Below are positions 50,458-55,402 of a DNA stretch of 55,402 nt, in pieces. The translations under genes were made by a program, and so were the position numbers. Numbering within the stretch: position 1 is the stretch's first letter; each line of letters begins with the position of its first letter. The notes beneath the pieces were generated by a model, which saw only the letters and a program-made list of their open reading frames with translations, was not told where the DNA came from and ran no database searches. Source of the stretch: Halalkalibacter alkaliphilus (lineage in GTDB: Bacteria > Bacillota > Bacilli > Bacillales > Bacillaceae_D); the NCBI RefSeq assembly GCF_023555415.1, contig NZ_JAKRYL010000028.1, forward strand, positions 1 to 55,402, read 5' to 3'.

Positions 50458-50799
50458 ATGAAAGTAAAGGAGTTGAAGAAGAAAATGCCGATGTTTTTCG
50501 GACAGACGGGTGCTAGTACAGGTAGTTACCAGTTACCTTTTTTAGGATTATTTGATGCTGATTTCGATGGAGATATAAAAGGTGAGCATGATGCTTACGA
50601 TATATATGTAAATGAAGAATTTGTTGGAAAAAAACTACTCCTTACAGAATCTGAAAATGTAGTTGACGTTGTCAGTTTTTTAAAACAACAAGGAGTGCAG
50701 CAGGTTTCGGCTCAATTAGATGGTGACCATTATATTATTCGTTCAGAGGAATCAGAACGAATAAAACAAATTCTTGATGCATATTTGCAAAACCGCTAA
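50458..50799 (+). CDS. Small hypothetical protein
   Basis: A 113-residue soluble acidic protein, or about 104 residues if it begins at the ATG at 50485 (MPMFFGQTGASTGSYQLP). It has a GLFDADFDGDIKGEHDAYDIYVNEEF acidic part (landmark DADFDGDIKGEHDAYD) and an alpha/beta C-terminal half with VVDVVSFLKQQGVQQVSAQLDGD. The start is uncertain: AAAGGAG is 13 bases from 50485, and upstream of 50458 there is no good RBS. I do not recognise the family. Confidence 0.55.
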   Translation: MKVKELKKKMPMFFGQTGASTGSYQLPFLGLFDADFDGDIKGEHDAYDIYVNEEFVGKKLLLTESENVVDVVSFLKQQGVQQVSAQLDGDHYIIRSEESERIKQILDAYLQNR

Positions 50800-50850
50800 A
50801 AAAAACCAGCCCCCCATTGGTGAGTACTATAATGTGCTTGGGGGGGCTGA
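50797..50850 (-). terminator. Intrinsic terminator of the dehydrogenase gene
   Basis: CAGCCCCCC / GGGGGGGCTG stem, read on the minus strand into TTTTTTTT. The long loop contains TATAAT by chance. Usable weakly for the plus-strand gene too. Confidence 0.75.
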
Positions 50851-50873
50851 AAAGTTTGAGACAACCTTATTGT

Positions 50874-51854
50874 CTATTTAATCAGCCAAGACGTTTCATT
50901 TAGCAAGCTTGGTGGTTTTTCCCCATTTAAAGCAGCTCGTAAATTTTTTGCTGCTAGTTTTGACATGTTATATTCACACTCTGTTGTTGAAGAGCCAATA
51001 TGTGGCAATGTAACAAGATTTTTCAAAGTTAAAAGTGGATTATCAGGATTGGTTGGTTCATTTGTGAACACGTCGATACCAGCTGCATGGATTTCTTTAT
51101 TGACTAAAGCATGATAAAGAGCCTCTTCATCAACATTTTTGCCACGGGAACCATTTATGAAAATAGCACTTTTTTTCATTTTCTGAAACTCTTTTGCTCC
51201 TATCATTTTTTCCGTTTCTTTCGTAGCTGGGACCATCAAACAAACAAAGTCTGATTGCGTAAGAAGATCATCGAATTCACAATAAGATGCTTGATACAAC
51301 TCTTCAGCCTCTTTGTTTTTTGAGCGGTTATGGTAAAGAATATCCATTCCAAAGCCGAAATGAGCTCTTCTCGCTATAGCTCGGCCAATATTCCCCATTC
51401 CGATAATTCCTAGAGTTTTATGGTGTACATCTACGCCATATTGATCTGGTTGGAGAGAAATATCCCACTGTCCTGACTTTACAAACTGATCTAACTCGGG
51501 AATTCTTCTAGCAGTTGATAGCAATAAACCAAAGATTGCATCTGCTGTTGTATCGTCCAAGACTCCCGGTGTATTTGTAGCCAGTATTTTCCGTTTTGAT
51601 AATTCTTCAAGGTCTAAGTTATCATAGCCAACGGATACGTTACAAACCACTTTAAGATTGGGAGCGTTGTCTAATAGTTCTTTTGTTACTTTCAATGAAA
51701 GTCCAATAATGCCATCAGCTTTTTTTAATGCAAGGTCAAAATCAGGATTTCCTATGTATTCATGGTTATGGAAACTTGTTACCTCGTACTCTTTTTCCAA
51801 TTCTTTAATGACTCGTTTATCAACTCTCATATAGACAAGAACGTTTGGTTTCAT
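50874..51854 (-). CDS. D-2-hydroxyacid dehydrogenase (glyoxylate/2-ketogluconate reductase type)
   Basis: A 326-residue NAD(P)-dependent enzyme. The cofactor loop is LGIIGMGNIGRAIARRA. Catalytic residues lie in FINGSRGKNVDEEAL (Arg), IDVFTNEPTNPDNPL (Glu) and LPHIGSSTTE (His). TPGVLDDTTADAIFGLLL is the usual N-terminal family segment. The closest pattern is Bacillus YvcT/GhrB-like gluconate 2-dehydrogenase or glyoxylate reductase. A start at 51854 is set by GAAAGGAG; the in-frame TTG at 51869 lies upstream of it. Confidence 0.85.
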   Translation of the reverse strand: MKPNVLVYMRVDKRVIKELEKEYEVTSFHNHEYIGNPDFDLALKKADGIIGLSLKVTKELLDNAPNLKVVCNVSVGYDNLDLEELSKRKILATNTPGVLDDTTADAIFGLLLSTARRIPELDQFVKSGQWDISLQPDQYGVDVHHKTLGIIGMGNIGRAIARRAHFGFGMDILYHNRSKNKEAEELYQASYCEFDDLLTQSDFVCLMVPATKETEKMIGAKEFQKMKKSAIFINGSRGKNVDEEALYHALVNKEIHAAGIDVFTNEPTNPDNPLLTLKNLVTLPHIGSSTTECEYNMSKLAAKNLRAALNGEKPPSLLNETSWLIK

Positions 51855-51964
51855 AAAGACTCCTTTCAATCATAGTACGTAAAAACTTTAGCACAAAATA
51901 ACTTTTTTAACCAATGTTCTATAGGCAATGAATGGAGGTACATGAAAAAATTCTAAAAAAGTGT

Positions 51965-51992
51965 TTGAATTTATTGTAGATTCCTATATAAT
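51965..51992 (+). promoter_or_regulatory. Sigma-A promoter of thiC
   Basis: TTGAAT, 16-base spacer, perfect TATAAT. Transcription would start near 52000, just before the TPP riboswitch. Confidence 0.65.
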
Positions 51993-52021
51993 GACAATGT
52001 AAATTAATTTAATAGAATTAA

Positions 52022-52118
52022 CTAGGGGAGTCCAATGAGTTGGGCTGAGAAACATGAACGTTAAAGATTGTTGACCCTTTGGACCTGATCTGGCTCATAC
52101 CAGCGTGGGGAAGTTTAA
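52022..52118 (+). ncRNA. TPP riboswitch (THI element)
   Basis: The characteristic core is present: GGGGAGTCC at the 5' end, GGGCTGAGA, then GACCCTTTGGACCTGATCTGG and CATACCAGCGTGGGGAA. It binds thiamine pyrophosphate and lowers expression of thiC when thiamine is plentiful. An intrinsic terminator lies 34 bases downstream, so the switch acts on transcription. Confidence 0.95.
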
Positions 52119-52151
52119 GAAAGATTTTTATTGACTATACTTCTATCAATT

Positions 52152-54043
<1,892 letters not shown>

Positions 54044-54062
54044 ACATCTAAGGAGGATTGAC

Positions 54063-54233
54063 GTGGTGAAGGTGCCTGATATTCAAAGGAAAATTGATAA
54101 ATTAAGGGAGGATCTGCTTTATTGGGAAACTCACTTAAAGGACGTACAAAATAAGTGTCACCATTCATTTGAAAGCACTCCGCTTTATAAAAGGTGTTTG
54201 CATTGTCAAAAGATCGAAGCTATATATTACTAG
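54063..54233 (+). CDS. Small Cys/His protein downstream of thiC
   Basis: A 56-residue protein starting at tandem GTG codons (54063, 54066), with AAGGAGG six or nine bases upstream. The N-terminal half is a predicted helix (IQRKIDKLREDLLYWETHLKDVQ). The C-terminal half carries Cys-His-His (KCHHSF) and Cys-Leu-His-Cys (RCLHCQK) spaced 18 residues apart, a potential zinc knuckle. It lies 19 bases behind thiC with no terminator between, so it should be co-transcribed and under TPP control. I do not recognise the family. Confidence 0.6.
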   Translation: MVKVPDIQRKIDKLREDLLYWETHLKDVQNKCHHSFESTPLYKRCLHCQKIEAIYY

Positions 54234-54305
54234 GTAGGCCATAAGGCATGGAATTAGTTTTAAGACCTTTTTAATAAATCATATTCCAATTTGGTCTCAC
54301 CGAAG

Positions 54306-54345
54306 TACCCTCTGAACATAAACTAGTTTCAGGGGGTGTTTTTCT
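54306..54345 (+). promoter_or_regulatory. Hairpin overlapping the Shine-Dalgarno of the Pro-rich gene
   Basis: ACCCTCTGAA / TTTCAGGGGGT stem followed by GTTTTTCT looks like a terminator. However, its right arm AGGGGGTG is also the only Shine-Dalgarno for the ATG at 54348. It may end the thiC transcript and hide the RBS in read-through RNA. Confidence 0.55.
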
Positions 54346-54347
54346 TT

Positions 54348-54719
54348 ATGTATGGAAGGTATGGAAGACCACCAGGGCCACCTGTAGGCCAGCCTTATCA
54401 ACCTTATCAACCTTATCAACAAAATGACAAAACTCCTAAATCTAAGAAGCCAAAGGTATCATCATACAATGTTCAGGACTTATTTACAGGGAAGAATTTA
54501 GATATTATTGCAGCCGCTTTATTATTATCTGGTAAATTAAAGGTTGATGCTGTGGAGTTATACCGATCATCACCTGTAGTTACAGTAACTTTATTAGGAG
54601 AGTTCCTTACTCCTGGAAATGATAAATCGAATGCTTTAGCAGACTTCTTAAAAGAAAATGGGGATATGACACTTGATGATGTTTTTGAAGCTTTTCAACA
54701 GAGAATTGAGGAGGATTAA
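54348..54719 (+). CDS. Proline/tyrosine-rich hypothetical protein
   Basis: A 123-residue protein. Residues 1-30 are Gly/Pro/Tyr/Gln-rich with a tandem PYQ repeat (YQPYQPYQ), encoded by three CTTATCAAC repeats. A basic linker (KTPKSKKPK) leads to a folded-looking part with VQDLFTGKNLDIIAAALLLSGKLKVDAVELY and an acidic helical end. No signal peptide. Its partner, a 46-residue membrane peptide, follows six bases downstream. Function unknown; low-complexity Tyr/Pro N-termini occur in spore surface proteins. Start at ATG 54348 is preferred over GTG 54336, which is inside the RBS. Confidence 0.65.
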   Translation: MYGRYGRPPGPPVGQPYQPYQPYQQNDKTPKSKKPKVSSYNVQDLFTGKNLDIIAAALLLSGKLKVDAVELYRSSPVVTVTLLGEFLTPGNDKSNALADFLKENGDMTLDDVFEAFQQRIEED

Positions 54720-54724
54720 TTAAA

Positions 54725-54865
54725 ATGGGAAAGAAACGATCGGGTAACTATGAAGGCGGATTTGATGGGAAAGGTTTTACAGGTGCTATTTTAGTTGGAG
54801 TATTGCTTTCTTTATTAGTATTTGGATCAAAAGATATTGAAGATTTAACGGATGCACCAGATTAA
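54725..54865 (+). CDS. Small membrane peptide
   Basis: A 46-residue peptide: a polar, glycine-rich N-terminus (MGKKRSGNYEGGFDGKG), one hydrophobic helix (FTGAILVGVLLSLLVFG) and an acidic tail (SKDIEDLTDAPD). RBS GAGGAGG is ten bases from the ATG and lies in the last codons of the preceding gene, so the two are translated from one mRNA. I do not recognise the family. A structural membrane partner of the Pro-rich protein is possible. Confidence 0.65.
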   Translation: MGKKRSGNYEGGFDGKGFTGAILVGVLLSLLVFGSKDIEDLTDAPD

Positions 54866-54882
54866 ATATTTATAAATAAGAG

Positions 54883-54923
54883 GGCAGGCTGTGGAGAAGA
54901 ATTTCTCAACAACCTGTTTTTGT
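54883..54923. terminator. Terminator between convergent genes
   Basis: CAGGCTGT.GAGAA / TTTCTC.ACAACCTG stem with small mismatches, then TTTTTG on the plus strand. Confidence 0.7.
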
Positions 54924-54937
54924 TTAAAAAGAGAAGG

Positions 54938-55306
54938 TTACTCATTTTCCTTTTTATTTAAAAGCGCCCGTTCTTCAGCTGAAAAGACTCTTGAACGTGT
55001 TAAAAATCGTTTGCCTTCGGGGCCTTCAAGAGAAAACATTCCTCCTCGCCCTTTGACCACGTCAATAATGAGCTGAGTATGTTTCCAATATTCGTACTGT
55101 GCTGAGCTAATATAAAAAGGGCAATTACCGATTTCTCCGAGTAGTGTATCACTTTCGCCGATCATAAATTCATTTTCAGCATAACACATCGGGGAACTAC
55201 CATCGCAGCAACCATCAGACTGGTGGAACATGAGAGGTCCATGCTTCTTTTTTAATAAGTCGATAAGAACGAGTGCTTCCTTGGTAGCTGTAACCTTTAT
55301 TATCAT
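54938..55306 (-). CDS. DUF779 domain-containing protein
   Basis: A 122-residue protein containing the DUF779 core HGPLMFHQSDGCCDGSSPMC (His/Cys-rich, probable metal or redox site), MIGESDTLLGEIG and a CPFYIS segment. DUF779 genes often neighbour aldehyde dehydrogenase genes (AcoD type). The flanking gene would lie beyond the right edge of the window if that holds here. Function unknown. RBS AAGGAGGGGG before ATG. Confidence 0.82.
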   Translation of the reverse strand: MIIKVTATKEALVLIDLLKKKHGPLMFHQSDGCCDGSSPMCYAENEFMIGESDTLLGEIGNCPFYISSAQYEYWKHTQLIIDVVKGRGGMFSLEGPEGKRFLTRSRVFSAEERALLNKKENE

Positions 55307-55383
55307 ATCCCCCTCCTTATCGCGGATTTGGTTATCGCATCGATTTAAATAAAAAGGAAATCGCCATTGAATGAAAAGAGAGC

Positions 55384-55402
55384 GAACAAGGTTGCGATGG
55401 CT
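55384..55402 (+). repeat. Possible copy of the GTTGCRATGGC repeat at the window edge
   Basis: ACAAGGTTGCGATGGCT resembles the segments near 20460 and 35813. It is cut by the end of the window. Confidence 0.3.

Noticed and set aside
54375-54420. Functional tandem repeat array
   Set aside because: Only three short CTTATCAAC units, explained by the PYQ low-complexity coding sequence.

Overview
The window reads as ordinary chromosome of an AT-rich, endospore-forming member of the Bacillaceae. The evidence is an alpha/beta-type SASP, a 44-residue gamma-type-like SASP, a CsgA-type sporulation protein behind a sigma-G-like promoter, a YjcZ-family peptide, strong GGAGG ribosome binding sites, frequent TTG/GTG starts and many intrinsic terminators. 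A close relative of the alkaliphilic Bacillus/Alkalihalobacillus group is my inference from overall gene style and is not proven. I see no rRNA, tRNA, CRISPR array, prophage or intact insertion sequence.

Layout. 0-5 kb: an AEC-family transporter and a three-enzyme catabolic set (M20D amidohydrolase, S58/DmpA-type aminopeptidase, FAH-family hydrolase), flanked by decayed coding scraps. 5-8.7 kb: a minus-strand set made of a short upstream ORF, a ComEC-like metallo-beta-lactamase lipoprotein with a ComEA-like HhH tail, and a DUF3006 protein; then an SDR and an L-threonine aldolase. 8.7-10.8 kb: a repeat-rich, gene-poor stretch around a polysaccharide deacetylase, with four related boxes arranged as nested inverted repeats. 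10.8-18.4 kb: PRC-barrel and SIMPL proteins, an EamA exporter, a SUKH/SMI1 protein, branched-chain aminotransferase, csgA, a CBS protein and a YciI protein. 18.4-29.9 kb: a DinG-type helicase, a HAD phosphatase, a MarR-dioxygenase-hydrolase operon resembling the quinone-responsive Mhq system, a HelD RNA polymerase-recycling helicase, two aldo-keto reductases, a LysM-CAP secreted protein and an MgtC-like protein. 30-34 kb: small spore-type or membrane proteins, a methyltransferase, a large secreted LVIVD-repeat protein and about 0.9 kb of AT-rich non-coding DNA. 34-45.8 kb: zwf, a 5'-3' exonuclease, an Fsr-like MFS pump, the SASP genes, a CBS protein, an AlaX editing enzyme, ktrA and a K+ channel, a permease and a DUF3900 protein. 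45.8-55.4 kb: a proC-proB-proA operon, a decayed membrane-protein gene, an FMN reductase, a 2-hydroxyacid dehydrogenase, a TPP riboswitch with thiC and a linked 56-residue Cys/His protein, a proline-rich/small-membrane gene pair and a DUF779 protein.

How the genes fit together. K+ handling (ktrA, K+ channel) and proline synthesis are both osmoadaptive themes in this group. The MarR operon, FMN reductase and aldo-keto reductases suggest handling of electrophiles and quinones. I do not see one clearly new multi-gene system. The best leads are the nested 3'-flank repeat boxes at 8.7-10.8 kb, the unassigned amidohydrolase/DmpA/FAH pathway, the short ORF coupled to the ComEC-like lipoprotein, and the thiC-linked small Cys/His protein. 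Starts were adjusted wherever a ribosome binding site or family length decided them. All family names come from reading motifs, not from database searches.
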